DNA from: Henricia sp. BOLD:AAB3569
Lineage: Eukaryota; Echinodermata; Asteroidea; Spinulosida; Echinasteridae
NCBI GenBank assembly: GCA_037783545.1
Contig: JBBELK010000666.1
Span: 1,285,001 to 1,349,000 of the forward strand
Direction: 5' to 3'
Length of the DNA stretch: 64,000 nucleotides
Positions within the stretch are counted from its first letter, which is position 1. Each line of letters opens with the position of its first letter. The translations under genes were made by a program, and so were the position numbers. The notes beneath the pieces are model-generated. The model searched no databases. It saw nothing but the letters and a program-made list of their open reading frames with translations, and had not been told where the DNA came from. Below are positions 1 to 13,449 of this stretch, piece by piece.

Positions 1-42
1 GGACTTGCGCAATTGCGTGAAGTTTCGTGAAATCGGCTGCTG
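1..42. repeat. Partial CAGCAG-family palindromic MITE, cut by the window edge
   Basis: This is the right half of a short palindromic element ending in 'cgtgaaatcggctgctg'. Complete copies are at 10849-10971 and 19355-19477, and a nested relative is at 28836-29002. It sits inside the A-type unit exactly where the complete copies sit in the other A-type units, so it is an old resident of that unit. Confidence 0.7.
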
Positions 43-1519
43 TATACACTAATCCGGTAACTAATATCTCCTCCCTGCATATCCGCCATAGCTGGGGGTT
101 GATAGCTTGCACCGTTTTGAGATATGAATTGTTGAAATAATAACCTTTGAAATCTTGTAATGTGACACCTGTGACGACATCATGACGTCACAATTTTGTG
201 CACAAATTGTTGAACAATATGTTGAACATCAAGTTCTTAAATGTGGCGAAGGAATCATACCAATATCTGTTGTAGTTTTCAAGATACAGCATTTTAAAAC
301 ATCTCAGCTCCAAATTTGCGTGATTTGACACCACATTACGTAACCACCGTCCATGTAATGACGTCACCAATGGTATAGTCAAAAGGTCCACATGTGTGGA
401 AACATTTCGTTCCGTAGAAATATGGTCAAATTCACTACCACTTTGAATCTATTTGCATTCAAAATGCTAAAAAATTGCACATTTTCGAACAACTTCCGGT
501 TTGGACCGGAAGTAGGCGTCACACAGGGGTCATGACATCGTATGATTTGTTCAGTTCATTTAGACTTATCATGTTGTGAAAGAATTGTTCAAGTATCTAT
601 TACGGTTTTTGAGATATGAATTTTGAAAATAATAACCTTTGAATTTTTGTAATTTGACACCTGATGACGTCATTATTACGTCACACTTGATGCCATCATG
701 ATACTATACATGCTGGTGAAAGTCTGCCGTAGGGCCTATGTCTGTATCTAATTTACTAACGATTCAGCTTGGTTTGATGGGCATTGTTACTGGTAAGTGT
801 AAAAACTGAGATTTCCGTTTTCGTTGAACTTTGACCTCCAATTGACCCCAGAAGGAAGGGTCAGATGAAAATGCCCACACAAAGAAAGTTGTAGCACAGA
901 ATGTCATCTATAAACCTGCCAAATACGAAGATCCTGGGTCACGTGGTTTTCGAGACGGAAGCATTTTAAAATATGCATATTTTGGTTTTTTGGGAGGTGT
1001 AATTTGATACTTGATGACGTCACGATGACGTCACGCTTGATGCCATCATAATATTAAACACGCTGGTGAAAGTCTGCTATAGGACCTATGCCTGTACTTA
1101 GTTTCTTAAAGATTCAGCTTGGTTTGATGGGCATTGTTGCTCAATAAGTGCAAAAATTGAGATTTTCGTTTTCGTTGAACTTTGACCTCAGATTGACCCC
1201 AGAAGGAAGGGTCAGATGAAAATGCCCACACGAAGAAAATTGTAGGCCATGATCTGATATATAAGCCTGTCAAATACGAAGATCATGGGTCACGTGGTTT
1301 TCCAGACGGAAGCATTTTAAAACATGCATATTTTGGTCATTTTTGGTTTGTAATTTGATACCTAATGACGTCACAATGACGTCACACTTGTATGCACATC
1401 TTCACATTGGGGTTGATGTTCCTACCAAGTTTTAAGTTGATAGCTTGAACCGTTTTGAAGAAAACCTCTGGAAACGTTTGAGTGGAAAAAGAAAAAGAAA
1501 AAAAAAAAAAAAAAAAAAA
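1..1519 (+). mobile_element. A-type non-coding repeat unit (left end outside window)
   Basis: The unit matches 10929-14341 and, inverted, 17390-19587. It consists of diverged internal sub-repeats. One of roughly 500 bp carries the inverted motif 'ccggtttggaccgg'. Two of about 350 bp each begin with 'gtaatttga' followed by TGACGTCA sites and contain 'ttgaactttgacctc'. It ends in 'ttgatagcttgaaccgtttt' and an A-rich run at about 1490-1519. No coding capacity is visible; open frames here are accidental and shift between copies. The family is unknown. A Helitron/Helentron-like origin is possible because the units join head-to-tail, have a subterminal hairpin at the head, and are followed by hairpins at some tails. 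Confidence 0.75.
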
Positions 1520-4500
1520 CTAGAGCTTCGCGTTTGTGTTTTTTACAAACGCAAGGTGATCGGGTGACATAAACATTGAAATGATGATGACGACACAGTT
1601 TTGAGATTGTTTGAAAACTTGAGTTGTTTGTTGTTGAAAAAAGTATTGGAATTCTCAAGACATAATGACTCTGACTATTCAACGCTAAAATTGTACTACT
1701 AGGTTTTCAGGTCAAAATGTATTCCTTGCCCCAAACACCCAAACTATATAATAAATGAAAGTTCTTGATGACAGAAATACAATGCTCTTTAAATGAAGAA
1801 AATCGGACAAGTACTTTTTGAGATATCCTGTTATATGTATTAAAATATTTATCAATCGATGAAGCCCGACCATACATTCCTTGCGTATACCCCACAATGG
1901 CCCCAAAACGACATAATTTGAATAATTTTAGTTACATAAATCAGTATAACCTGCTATAATTGAAGTATTCTCATAAAACTTTCTGCATAAGGTAATGTGG
2001 TATGGTCTTTCAGAAAAAGTATAAATTATTTTAATAAAATTAATGGTTGCCATGGAAACAAGCATTTTATTTTAATCAAATTAATGGTTGCCATGGAAAC
2101 AAGCACATTTTCTCCAAAGAAAACAATATAATTTGACGTCTCCACAAACTTCAGATGAAATAACAGTTACTGGCAATGATATAGCTGAACAAGTGATAAA
2201 TAAAGGCCAGTAACATTATTTGAGGTATTGTATTACTCATCTTCAAGGTCAAAAGTCAATTTAAAGAAGTGGAGGATGCGGATGCTAGTGTGATACTCCG
2301 AGGTGGAGGGTTTTCTTCTGGCTCGGCCATAGTCTTTAATCTTGATACTGGAAGTAGAGACAACAGGATAGTTTATTAAGTAGAGACAACAGGATATTTT
2401 ATTATACCATGCCCTCACTTAAGATTTAGTTAACTTTCTCCTTTTTTTTTCCTTTTCTTTTTTTAATGACCTGACTGAAACAATTAGGGCGGCTGTGAGT
2501 ATGACTTTTAAAAACTTGTAAGTTGTAGGCATATTCTCTTTAATACTTAAAGTTTGGTTTGTATTTATTGTTTTAATTGTATTTACAGCTGATATAGTGA
2601 ACAAAATAAAACATATCAATTCGACAACCAAAACAAAAAATTCAATTTGAATTTTGATTACTTAGATCTGCCCCTCCAGGAATGCGGAAAAACATACCTC
2701 TAGTAATAATGGTATCGCCCAAAAAAGGCATTGTGCATCCTATGTACGAACTACGATTGTACCCTTTTTTTTAAATATGGGGAGGGTTATACCTTCCTTT
2801 CAACATTTAACGGACACGAGGCCTAAAAAATTCGGCTAATTGTAATTCTGACGTCCCTAGAAATATATCTGGCATATATGTGAGATGTGTATTTTGTTAT
2901 AAAATTACCAAAACAGCATGATTTTAAGACTTAGTGGTTGACACAACCAGATTCCAACGACCGGGGTCACGCCATGCATCACGCCGTCCTTTTACGGGCG
3001 AGTGCCCCATTCAATAGGCCAACACACACACGTACAGTGTGGCGTTCGTGTCTATCAAAAGAGCTTTTGAAAGGGTATAGAAAATACGCTCTCCGTAAAA
3101 AAATAAACACATTTAACATTCCAAACTCGCACAAATAATTGTTAAGACATGTAAAATTCATTCAGTGAAACCTCCTACCTTTCAAAATGAAGATTTCACC
3201 TCAAGAAATTGAGTTTACTTTTCCCTTTTTCGTAACTTCGGTTGTAGACCACCTACCGATAACAAGGACGCAATGACGTGTACAGTACCCCTTCAGCTAT
3301 TCAGGGAAACCCTTTTCATGTACGTCACAAGTATTCGGATCCGCGGAAAGCACCCGAAGTGCATGCGCGCCCAGCCGAGCGGCAATTTTTATGGGCCGAA
3401 TACTCGCGATCGCAACGCTTTGGGAAAAGCTGGTCGGGGCGAGAGTAGTTCATTCATAAAAGCCTGGGCTGTCGGTCATACCTCCGACGGCTGTTTTATG
3501 TACGTTAGTGAATGACTGAAACTCTAAGCTTTCTAATGAACTGTTGCTCGTTAGATTTGGACAGGTAAAAGTGGATGAATTGTTGAGATGAAAAATAGTA
3601 AGATTTTGGTGCGGGCTGTGCGCTGTGTGTGCAGAGGGCTTCAGTCTCGTACAATCGAACTGAAAAACTGATGACGTCATAATTGTCAATCTCATCATAA
3701 CGTTACTATTGTGTGCACAGATTGTTAAAGTATCTACTGAAGAACAAGTTTTGACATGTAGGCCTAGGCCTATATGTGGTGAAAGAATCTTTACAATATC
3801 TATTACAGTTCTAAAGATTTTGTCATTTGAGATCATATTACTGTAGTATATCGCCGTGTGGGGAGTTGGGGTTCAATTGCATCTAGAATAAACTGACGCT
3901 CCAGTCAACTTGAGTTGCGGTCCACCATGTCCATTTTATTTCCAACACAGCAACGATTTCCAGCATGTCACATTCACAGTTTTCGGGGAGAAGACATATT
4001 TACTCTGGTCCGCCGACTAAGGCTAGCCGTACATAATTACACCCAAGATACAACAGCTAAGTCACCAAAAGTAAATGCCCTTGTGCTATCTAGTGTTTAT
4101 TCAACTTTCATGGCGATGATGCCACGGCAACGAGCAGTTTTACATCTTCAAAAGTCAAATTTTCTGGGTTGTAAATCAAGCCCTGCTTATTATGTCTCGT
4201 CTGTCTGACGTATTCACTACTAAAAGATACATTATGACCTCTGACCCGAGACAGGCGCCTAGATACAAGTTCTATTATTAGAAGTCGAGCACTATATATG
4301 GGCGCAAATCGTCAGATTAGTGGAGGCTTGGCATAGCGCCCTCAAACGACTGAGTTAGCTTAATTATCAAGGGACCCAACAAATGATTTCTCCACATTAC
4401 GTAACCACTGTGCACGTGATGACGTCATCAGTGGTATATATGTAGTCATAAAGTCAACATGTGAGGGAACATTTCGTTCCGTAGAAAAATGGTCAAATTC

Positions 4501-6068
4501 CCTACCACTTTGGCTCTATTTGCATTCAAAGTGCTAAAAAAGTGTACATTTTCGAACCTCTTCCGGTTTGGACCGGAGGTTTGGGTCACACAGGGGTCAT
4601 GCCATTGTATGATTTGTTCAGTTCATTGCGACCTATCATGCTGTGAAAGAATTTTTCAAGTATCTATTACGATTCTTGAGATATGAATTTTTGAAATAAT
4701 AACCATTTAATTTTTGTAATTTGACACCTGTGACGATATCATGACGTCACAATGTTGTGCACAAATTGTTCAACAATTTGATAAACATCAAGTTCTTAAA
4801 TGTGGCGAAAGAATCATGCAAATATCTGTTGTAGTTCTCAAGATACAGCATTTTTAAACAATTCAGCTCCAAATTTGCGTATTTTGACACCACATTACGT
4901 AACTACCGTCCATGTGATGACGTCACCAATGGTATAGTAAAAAAGTCCACATGTGTGGAAACATTTCGTTCCGTAGAAATATGGTCAAATTCACTACCAC
5001 TTTGAATCTATTTGCATTCAAAACGCTTTAAAAAATGCACATTTTCGAACAACTTCCGGTTTGGACCGGAAGTAGGCGTCACACAGGGGTCATGACATTG
5101 TATGATTTGTTCAGTTCATTTAGACTTATCATGTTGTGAAAGAATTGTTCAAGTATCTATTACGGTTCTTGAGATATGAATTTTGGAAATAATAACCTTT
5201 GAATTTTTGTAATTTGACACCGGATGACGTCATGATTACGTCACACTTGATGCCATCATGATACTATACATTCTGGTGAAAGTCTGCCGTAGGGCCTATG
5301 TCTGTATCTAATTTACTAACGATTCAGCTTGGTTTGATAGGCATTGTTGCTGGTAAGTGTAAAAACTGAGATTCTCAGTTTCGTTGAACTTTGACCTCCA
5401 ATTGACCCCAGAAGGAAGGGTCAGATGAAAATGCCCACACAAAGAAAATTGTAGCATAGAATGTCATCTATAAACCTGCCAAATACGAAGATCCTGGGTC
5501 ACGTGGTTTTCAAGACGGAAGCATTTTAAAATATGCATATTTTGGTTTTTTGGGGGGTGTAATTTGATACTTGATGACGTCACGATGACGTCACGCTTGA
5601 TGCCATCATAATATTATACACGCTGGTGAAACTCTGCCATAGGACCTATGCCTGTACCTAGTTACTTAAAGATTCAGCTTGGTTTGATGGGCATTGTTGC
5701 TCAATAAGTGCAAAAATTGAGATTTTCGTTTTCGTTGAACTTTGACCTCAGATTGACCCCAGAAGGAAGGGTCAGATGAAAATGCCCACACAAAGAAAAT
5801 TGTAGGCCATGATCCTATCTATAAGCCTGCTAAATACGAAAATCATGGGTCAAGTGGTTTTCCAGACGGAAGCATTTTAAAACATGCATATTTTAGTCAT
5901 TTTTGGGTTGTAATTTGACACCCGATGACGTCACAATGACGTCACACTTGTATGCACACCTTCACATTGGGGTTGATGTTCCTACAAAGTTTCAAGTTGA
6001 TAGCTTGAACCGTTTTGAAGAAAAGCTCTGGAAACATTTGAGTGGAAAAAGAAGAAAAAAAAAAAAAA
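1520..6068 (+). mobile_element. B-type repeat unit, tandem copy 1
   Basis: The head is 'ctagagcttcgcgtttgt' with the short hairpin gcgtttgt...acaaacgc, followed by 'aggtgatcggg'. About 2.7 kb of low-copy sequence (1690-4390) follows, then the same internal sub-repeats as the A-type units, ending in a poly-A run. The next unit starts immediately at 6069, so the period is about 4.55 kb. Equivalent positions include 2938/7496, 3915/8471 and 4489/9045. At least eight TGACGTCA palindromes lie between 4415 and 5945. Confidence 0.8.
1690..4390. other. Low-copy cargo of B-type unit (second copy about 6240-8945)
   Basis: This segment is absent from A-type units and mostly deleted from the inverted B unit, which keeps only the part equivalent to about 3660-4390, at 16500-17220. 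It has an AT-rich half and a CpG-richer patch near 3340-3450. Short open frames recur in both tandem copies: a minus frame at 2233-2418 gains three codons in frame in the second copy, and a plus frame at 3915-4208 keeps its length. None resembles a family I recognise. The segment could be captured host sequence or decayed transposon sequence. Confidence 0.4.
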
Positions 6069-9000
6069 CTAGAGCTTCGCGTTTGTGTTTTTTACAAACG
6101 CAAGGTGATCGGGTGACATAAACATTGAAATGATGATGACGACACAGTTTTGAGATTGTTTGAAAACTTGAGTTGTTTGATGTTGAAAAAGTATTGGAAT
6201 TCTCAAGACATGACTCTGACTATTCAACGCTAAAATTGTACTACTAGGTTTTCAGGCCAAAATTTTTTCCTTGCCCCAAACACCCAAACTGTATATCAAA
6301 TGAAAGGTCTTGATGACAGAAATACAATGCTCTTTAAATGAATAAAATCGGACAAGTACTTTTTGAGATATCCTGTTATATGTATTAAAATATCTATCAT
6401 TCGATGAAGCCCGACCATACATTCACTGCGTATACCCCACAATGGCCCCAAAACGACATAATTTGAATGATTTTAGTAACATAAATCAGTATAACCTCTG
6501 CTATAATTGAAGTATTCTCATAAAACTTTCTGCATAAGGGTAATGTGGTATGGTCTTTCAGAAAAAGTATAAATTATTTTAATAAAATGAATGGTTGCCA
6601 TGGAAACAAGCATTTTATTTTAATAAAATGAATGGTTGCCATGGAAACAAGCACATTTTCTCCAAAGAAAACAATATAATTTGACGTCTCCACAAACTTC
6701 AGATGAAATAACAGTTACTGGCAATGATATAGCTGAACAAGTGATAAATAAAGGCCAGTAACATTATTTGAGGTATTGTATTACTCATCTTCAAGGTCAA
6801 AAGTCAATTTAAAGAAGTGGAGGATGAGGATGCTAGTGTGATACTCCGAGGTGGAGGGTTTTCCTGGTTTTCTTCTGGCTCGGCCATAGTCTTTAATCTT
6901 GATACTGGAAGTAGAGACAACAGGATAGTTTATTAAGTAGAGACAACAGGATAGTTTATTATACCATGCCCTCACTTAAGATTTAGTTAACTTTCTCCTT
7001 TTTTTTCCCTTTTCTTTTTTTAATGACCTGACTGAAACAATTAGGGCGGCTATGAGTATGACTTTTAAAAACTTGTAAGTTGTAGGCCTATTCTCTTTAA
7101 TACTTAAAGTTTGGTTTGTATTTATTGTTTTAATTGTATTTACAGCTGATATAGTGAACAAAATAAAACATATCAATTCGACAACCAAAAAAAAAAATTC
7201 AATTTGAATTCTGATTACTTAGATCTGCCCCTCCAGGAATGCGCAAAAAAACATACCTCTAGTAATAATGGTATCGCCCAAAAAAAGGCATTGCATCCCT
7301 ATGTACGAACTACGATTGTACCATTTGTTTTAAATATGGGAGAGTTATACCTTCCTTTCAAAATTTAACGGACAGGAGGCCTAACAAATTCGTCTAATTG
7401 TAATTCTGACGTCCCTAGAAATATATCCTGCATATATGTGAGATGTGTATTTTGTTATAAAATTACCAAAACAGCATGATTTTAAGACTTAGTGGTTGAC
7501 ACAACCAGATTCCAACGACCGGGGTCACGCCATGCATCACGCCGTGCTTTCACGGGCGAGTGCCCCATTCAATAGGCCAACACACACACCTACACCGTGG
7601 CGTTCGTTTCTATCAAAAGAGCTTTTGAAAGGGTATAGAAATTACGCTCTCCATAAAAAAATAAACACATTTAACATTCCAAACTCGCACAAATAATTGT
7701 TAAGACATGTAAAATTCATTCAGTGAAACCTCCTACCTTTCAAAATGAAGATTTCACCTCAAGAAATTGAGTTTACTTTTCCCTTTTTCGTAACTTCGGT
7801 TGTAGACCACCTACCGATAACGAGGACGCAATGACGTGTACAGTACCCATTCGGCTATTCAGGGAAACCATTTTCATGTACGTCACAAGTATCAGATCCG
7901 CGGAAATCACCCGAAGTGCATGCGCGCCCAGCCGAGCGGCAATTTTTATGGGCCGAATACTCGCGATCCCAACGCTTCGGGAAAAGCTGGTCGGGGCGAG
8001 AGTAGTTCATTCATAAAAGCCTGGGCTGTCGATCATACCTCCGACGGCTGTTTTATGTACGTTAGTGAATGACAAATTCTAAGCTTTCTAATCAACTGTT
8101 GCTCGTTAGATTTGGACAGGTAAAAGTGGGTGAATTTTTGAGATTGAAAAATAGTAAGATTTTGGTGCGGGCTGTGCGCTGTGTGTGCAGAGGGCTTCAG
8201 TCTCGTACAATCGAACTGAAAAACTGATGACGTCATAATTGTCAATCTCATCATAACGTTACTATTGTGTGCACAGATTGTTAAAGTATCTACTGAAGAA
8301 CAAGTTTTGACATGTAGGCCTAGGCCTATATGTGGTGAAAGAATCTTTACAATATCTATTACAGTTCTGAAGATTTTGTCATTTGAGATCATATTACTGT
8401 AGTATATCGCCGTGTGGGGAGTTGGGGTTCAATTGCATCTAGAATAAACTGACGCTCCAGTCAACTTGAGTTGCGGTCCACCATGTCCATTTTATTTCCA
8501 ACACAGCAACGATTTCCAGCATGTCACATTCACAGTTTTCGGGGAGAAGACATATTTAATCTGGTCCGCCGACTAAGGCTAGCCGTACATAATTACACCC
8601 AAGATACAACAGCTAAGTCACCAAAAGTAAATGCCCTTGTGCTATCTAGTGTTTATTCAACTTTCATGGCGATGATGCCACGGAAACTAGCAGTTTTACA
8701 TATTCAAAAGTCAAATTTTCTGGGTTGTAAATCAAGCCCTGCTTATTATGTCTCGTCTGTCTGATTTATTCACTACTAAAAGATACATTATGACCTCTGA
8801 CCCGAGACAGGCGCCTAGATACAAGTTCTATTATTAGAAGTCGAGCACTATATATGGGCGCAAATCGTCAGATTAGTGGAGGCTTGGCATAGCGCCCTCA
8901 AACGACTGAGTTAGCTTAATTATCAAGGGACCCAACAAATAATTTCTCCACATTACGTAACCACCGTGCACGTGATGACGTCATCAGTGGTATATATGTA

Positions 9001-10622
9001 GTCATAAAGTCCACATGTGAGGGAACATTTCGTTTCGTAGAACTATGGTCAAATTCCCTACCACTCTATTTGCATTCAAAGTGCTAAAAAAGTGTACATT
9101 TTCGAACCTCTTCCGGTTTGGACCGGAGGTTTGGGTCACACAGGGGTCATGCCATTGTATGATTTGTTCAGTTCATTGCGACCTATCATGCTGTGAAAGA
9201 ATTGTTCAAGTATCTATTACGATTCTTGAGATATGAATTTTTGAAATAATAACCATTTAATTTTTGTAATTTGACACCTGTGACGATATCATGACGTCAC
9301 AATGTTGTGCACAAATTGTTCAACAATTTGATAAACATCAAGTTCTTAAATGTGGCGAAAGAATCACGCAAATATCTGCTGTAGTTCTCAAGATACAGCA
9401 TTTTTAAACAATTCAGCTCCATATTTGCGTATTTTGACACCACATTACGTAACTACCGTCCATGTGATGACGTCACCAATGGTATAGTCAAAAAGTCCAC
9501 ATGTGTGGAAACATTTCGTTCCGTAGAAATATGGTCAAATTCACTACCACTTTGAATCTATTTGCATTCAAAACGCTTAAAAAAATGCACATTTTCGAAC
9601 AACTTCCGGTTTGGACCGGAAGTAGGCGTCACACAGGGGTCATGACATTGTATGATTTGTTCAGTTCATTTAGACTGATCATGTTGTGAAAGAATTGTTC
9701 AAGTATCTATTACGGTTCTTGAGATATGAATTTTGGAAATAATAACCTTTGATTTTTTTGTAATTTGACACCTGATGACGTCATGATTACGTCACACTTG
9801 ATGCCATCATGATACTATGCATTCTGGTGAAAGTCTGCCGTAGGGCCTTTGTCTGTATCTAATTTACTAACGATTCAGCTTGGTTTGATAGGCATTGTTG
9901 CTGGTAAGTGTAAAAACTGAGATTCTCAGTTTCGTTGAACTTTGACCTCCAATTGACCCCAGAAGGAAGGGTCAGACAAAAATGCCCACACAAAGAAAAT
10001 TGTAGCACTGAATGTCATCTATAAACCTGCCAAATACGAAGATCCTGGGTCACGTGGTTTTCAAGACGGAAGCATTTTAAAATATGCATATTTTGGTTTT
10101 TTGGGGGGTGTAATTTGATACTTGATGACGTCACGATGACGTCACGCTTGATGCCATCATAATATTATACACGCTGGTGAAAGTCTGCAATAGGACCTAT
10201 GCCTGTACCTAGTTACTTAAAGATTCAGCTTGGTTTGATGGGCATTGTTGCTCAATAAGTGCAAAAATTGAGATTTTCGTTTTCGTTGAACTTTGACCTC
10301 AGATTGACCCCAGAAGGAAGGGTCAGATGAAAATGCCCACACGAAAAAAATTGTAGGCCATGATCTGATATATAAGCCTGTCAAATACGAAGATCATGGG
10401 TCACGTGGTTTTCTAGACGGAAGCATTTTAAAACATGCATATTTTAGTCATTTTTGGGTTGTAATTTGATACCCGATGACGTCACAATGACGTCACACTT
10501 CAGTGCACACCTTCACATTGGGATTGATGTTCCTACCAAGTTTCAAGTTGATAGCTTGAACCGTTTTGAAGAAAAGCTCTGGAAACGTTTGAGTGGAAAA
10601 AGAAGAAAAAAAAAAAAAAAAA
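6069..10622 (+). mobile_element. B-type repeat unit, tandem copy 2
   Basis: This is a direct head-to-tail copy of 1520-6068 with scattered substitutions and small indels. The head abuts the poly-A of the preceding unit with no spacer. The tail is a long A run ending near 10622, followed by two hairpin repeats and then the head of an A-type unit. Confidence 0.8.
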
Positions 10623-10738
10623 CTAAAGAAATCGTACAATAGTAATAGGTGATCGGAATGAGTTCCGATCACCTAAAAAAAGACAAAGAAATCGTACAAT
10701 ATCAATAGGTGATCGGGTTGAGCCCGATCACCTAATAA
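10623..10738 (+). repeat. Two tandem ~60-bp hairpin repeats at unit junction
   Basis: Each repeat carries 'aaagaaatcgtac' and then a near-perfect hairpin of the form aggtgatcgg...ccgatcacct, at 10647-10674 and 10707-10733. The stem sequence also occurs near the head of every unit. The loop differs between the two repeats while the stem is kept. Confidence 0.8.
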
Positions 10739-10848
10739 CTAGAGGTATGACGTTTGTTGTTACAAACGCCAGGTGATCGGGGTAAATGAACATTTTGTGA
10801 TGAATTTCAGACGTTGTTATCACCTGTGGAATGGCAAAAATGGAAGTT

Positions 10849-10971
10849 CAGCAGCCGATTTCACGAAACTTTACTCAATTGCGCAAGTCCACTTACGCCA
10901 TTACTTGCGCAATAACTTATGGCGTAGGTGGACTTGCGCAATTGCGTAAAGTTTCGTGAAATCGGCTGCTG
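10849..10971. mobile_element. CAGCAG-family palindromic MITE
   Basis: The ends are perfect inverted repeats beginning 'cagcagccgatttcacgaaa'. The interior continues the palindrome with 'gcgcaagtccacttacgcca'. It is 123 bp long and non-coding. The other copies are at 19355-19477, 28836-29002 and 1-42. Confidence 0.8.
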
Positions 10972-11530
10972 TATACACTAATCCGGTAACTAATATCTCC
11001 TCCCTGCATATCCGCCATAGCTGGGGGGTTGATAGCTTGCACCGTTTTGAGATATGAATTGTTGAAATAATAATCTTTGAAATCTTGTAATGTGACACCT
11101 GTGACGACATCATGACGTCACAATTTTGTGCACAAATTGTTGAACAATATGTTAAACATCAAGTTCTTAAATGTGGCGAAGGAATCATACCAATATCTGT
11201 TGTAGTTTTCAAGATACAGCATTTTAAAACATCTCAGCTCCAAATTTGCGTAATTTGACACCACATTACGTAACCACCGTCCATGTCATGACGTCACCAA
11301 TGGTATAGTCAAAAGGTCCACATGTGTGGAAACATTTCGTTCCGTAGAAATATGGTCAAATTCACTACCACTTTGAATCTATTTGCATTAAAAATGCTAA
11401 AAATTTGCACATTTTCGAAGAACTTCCGGTTTGGACCGGAAGTAGGCGTCACACAGGGGTCATGACATCGTATGATTTGTTCAGTTCATTTAGACTTATC
11501 ATGTTGTGAAAGAATTGTTCAAGTATCTAT

Positions 11531-13449
11531 AATTATAATTTAGGCAGTTTCAACCCTTTTATTTTAAAGCCCACATCGATTTAAAATCAGTGTCAATTGA
11601 AAGAGTGGTTATTGACTAGAAGAAATCTGTTTATTTTTTTCAAATCGGATTTTGCATTGCGAAGCTACAGTCGGTTTGGATAATTGAAAACAGGGTAAAA
11701 ATTCATCGGCAGGTCAAAGGTTATCCTATGTTTTTCTTTATTTCTAATTTGGCACCGACAATGGTCACTGTGGCTTATACTTTTGGTTATATATCTTTGC
11801 TCAACTCTATCCTGGATGGCCCAAAGTTGGTACAAACAACAGTTATTAATATATGTACAAGGACAGATAATTAATTTATATTTTAAATACCTCATTTGCA
11901 TAATAAATTAATAATTTATGCAAAAACGATCAATTTTCAAGGGAAAACTCATTTTTCTCAAATTTATCTTAAGCAGGTTTGATTATTACAATGCATCTTG
12001 CATCATTTAATTAAAGTATTTACTTTAATTAAATGATGCAAGACATTGTAATAATCAAACCTGCTTAACTACAGATAATTAGTTTATATTGAAATCCCAT
12101 AATTTGCATAATTTATGCAAAAATGTTGATTGTTAAGGGAACCTTATTTTTCCCCAATTAATGTTGAAAAATAGATTGATAAGAGATACTGATATAATCA
12201 AATCTGTCTATTGTCAAGATTGGGACTTGCATCAATAATTTAATTGACATAATCAATCACTGTATGTGTTAATTACCAAGCCAATACTATTTTGGAGAGG
12301 TGTGGATTGAGGGCAGCAAAAAAGAATGACAGGAAGCGCATCCACACACAAACTGTACAACTTTCCAAATTGCTTACAAAGTTACATTAAATACAAAACA
12401 GAGAAGAGAATGACGTATTATTCTTCAGAGATAAATAATTTATGTTTTGATCAAAACAAACGGATGTGGAGCCTAGAGGTTATATTTAAATCTTTACAAA
12501 TAATAGTAATTACAGATGTTACTACGGGCAGGAGGCTCAACTATGGATGACGATTCTGCATCATCAAGGGACTCGTACTACCCTTTTTCATCTTCAGGCT
12601 CACTGGTGGTATGTCACAGGACGAGGACCACAGAAAAGCTGCAAAAATAATTGACAAAGAATAATATTACTCAACAAATTATTTGCCTTCATTTGTTAAG
12701 TAACAACTAAATATCTTTAATTGGTGTATCTGATATCACGTATTGTCTTTGAATGTTAATAAATTCAATATCAGTTACAAAATTGGCACACAATTTTGCA
12801 CAGATTGACGTAAAACGCAGGTTTTCTAACGCTGCATCATTGCTTGTTTCACGGGAATTACGAGATCATCGCGTATGCAGTGGGCACACCACCGCCGTAC
12901 GTCCCGGCCCTACACACGGCGTGGAACTCGGTCGTACGTCGGTGTGGACATTGCACGCGAGCGAAGTCTTGGATTCCTGCTCAACATGCCCTCCTAAAAG
13001 TACATTTTTGCGACAAATGGTAGGCCTTACGGACTTTTTGTCAGTATGGTAGGATTGTTTAATGTCTACTTTTGTATACATACCTTGTCGCTTGGTGATT
13101 CACGTTGATTATGGATCGCTTTATGGACGAGAAAAAATGTTTTTGATCGCAAAAGTTGCAACCCGCGGTCGATTTTGTACGCGAATGGACCCCAGGCTAG
13201 CTGGAAGCATACTCTTTTCCGATGATGACGTTTCTAAGCCAACCGGCCAATCAGAACGCGCAAATCTTTACCCGAAGTGTTCCGATCTTATTTAGCCCGA
13301 TTCGTTTTAGCGTTGAAGTGTGTACCACTGACACGAACTCGCCGGAAGTTGTGTGTGCCCATAGGAATGTGCAGTAACCACGGGCGCTGTGTGTGGAGTA
13401 TATGGGGCTCTCTGTTTACGATAACAGAAGTAGTCCGTCTGTGGAACAG
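11531..13449. other. Unrelated 1.9-kb insert within the A-type unit
   Basis: Element sequence 'caagtatctat' stops at 11530, and 'tattacggttcttgag' resumes at 13450. The shared 'tat' could be a 3-bp target duplication or chance. The left part is AT-rich, with ~100-bp direct repeats (about 11867-11968 and 12070-12170) flanking a palindrome. The right part (about 12800-13446) has higher GC and several short open frames without recognisable domains. I see no terminal inverted repeat and no gene. Confidence 0.5.
11969..12068. repeat. 100-bp palindrome
   Basis: The arms start and end 'ttaagcaggtttgattatta' and its complement, and meet at 'aaagtatttacttt'. There is only a small indel between the arms. 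It would extrude a long hairpin and may be a small foldback MITE. Confidence 0.8.

Noticed and set aside
1422-1682. Open frame through the poly-A/poly-T tail of the repeat
   Set aside because: It codes a run of Phe from the A-rich tail and has no counterpart in length in the other units.
3450-3836. 128-codon minus-strand frame
   Set aside because: In the tandem partner (8033-8392) the same frame is shifted at its 3' part. No domain is seen.
10647-10733. Bacterial-type transcription terminators
   Set aside because: Hairpins followed by A/T runs look similar, but the context is a eukaryotic mobile-element family.
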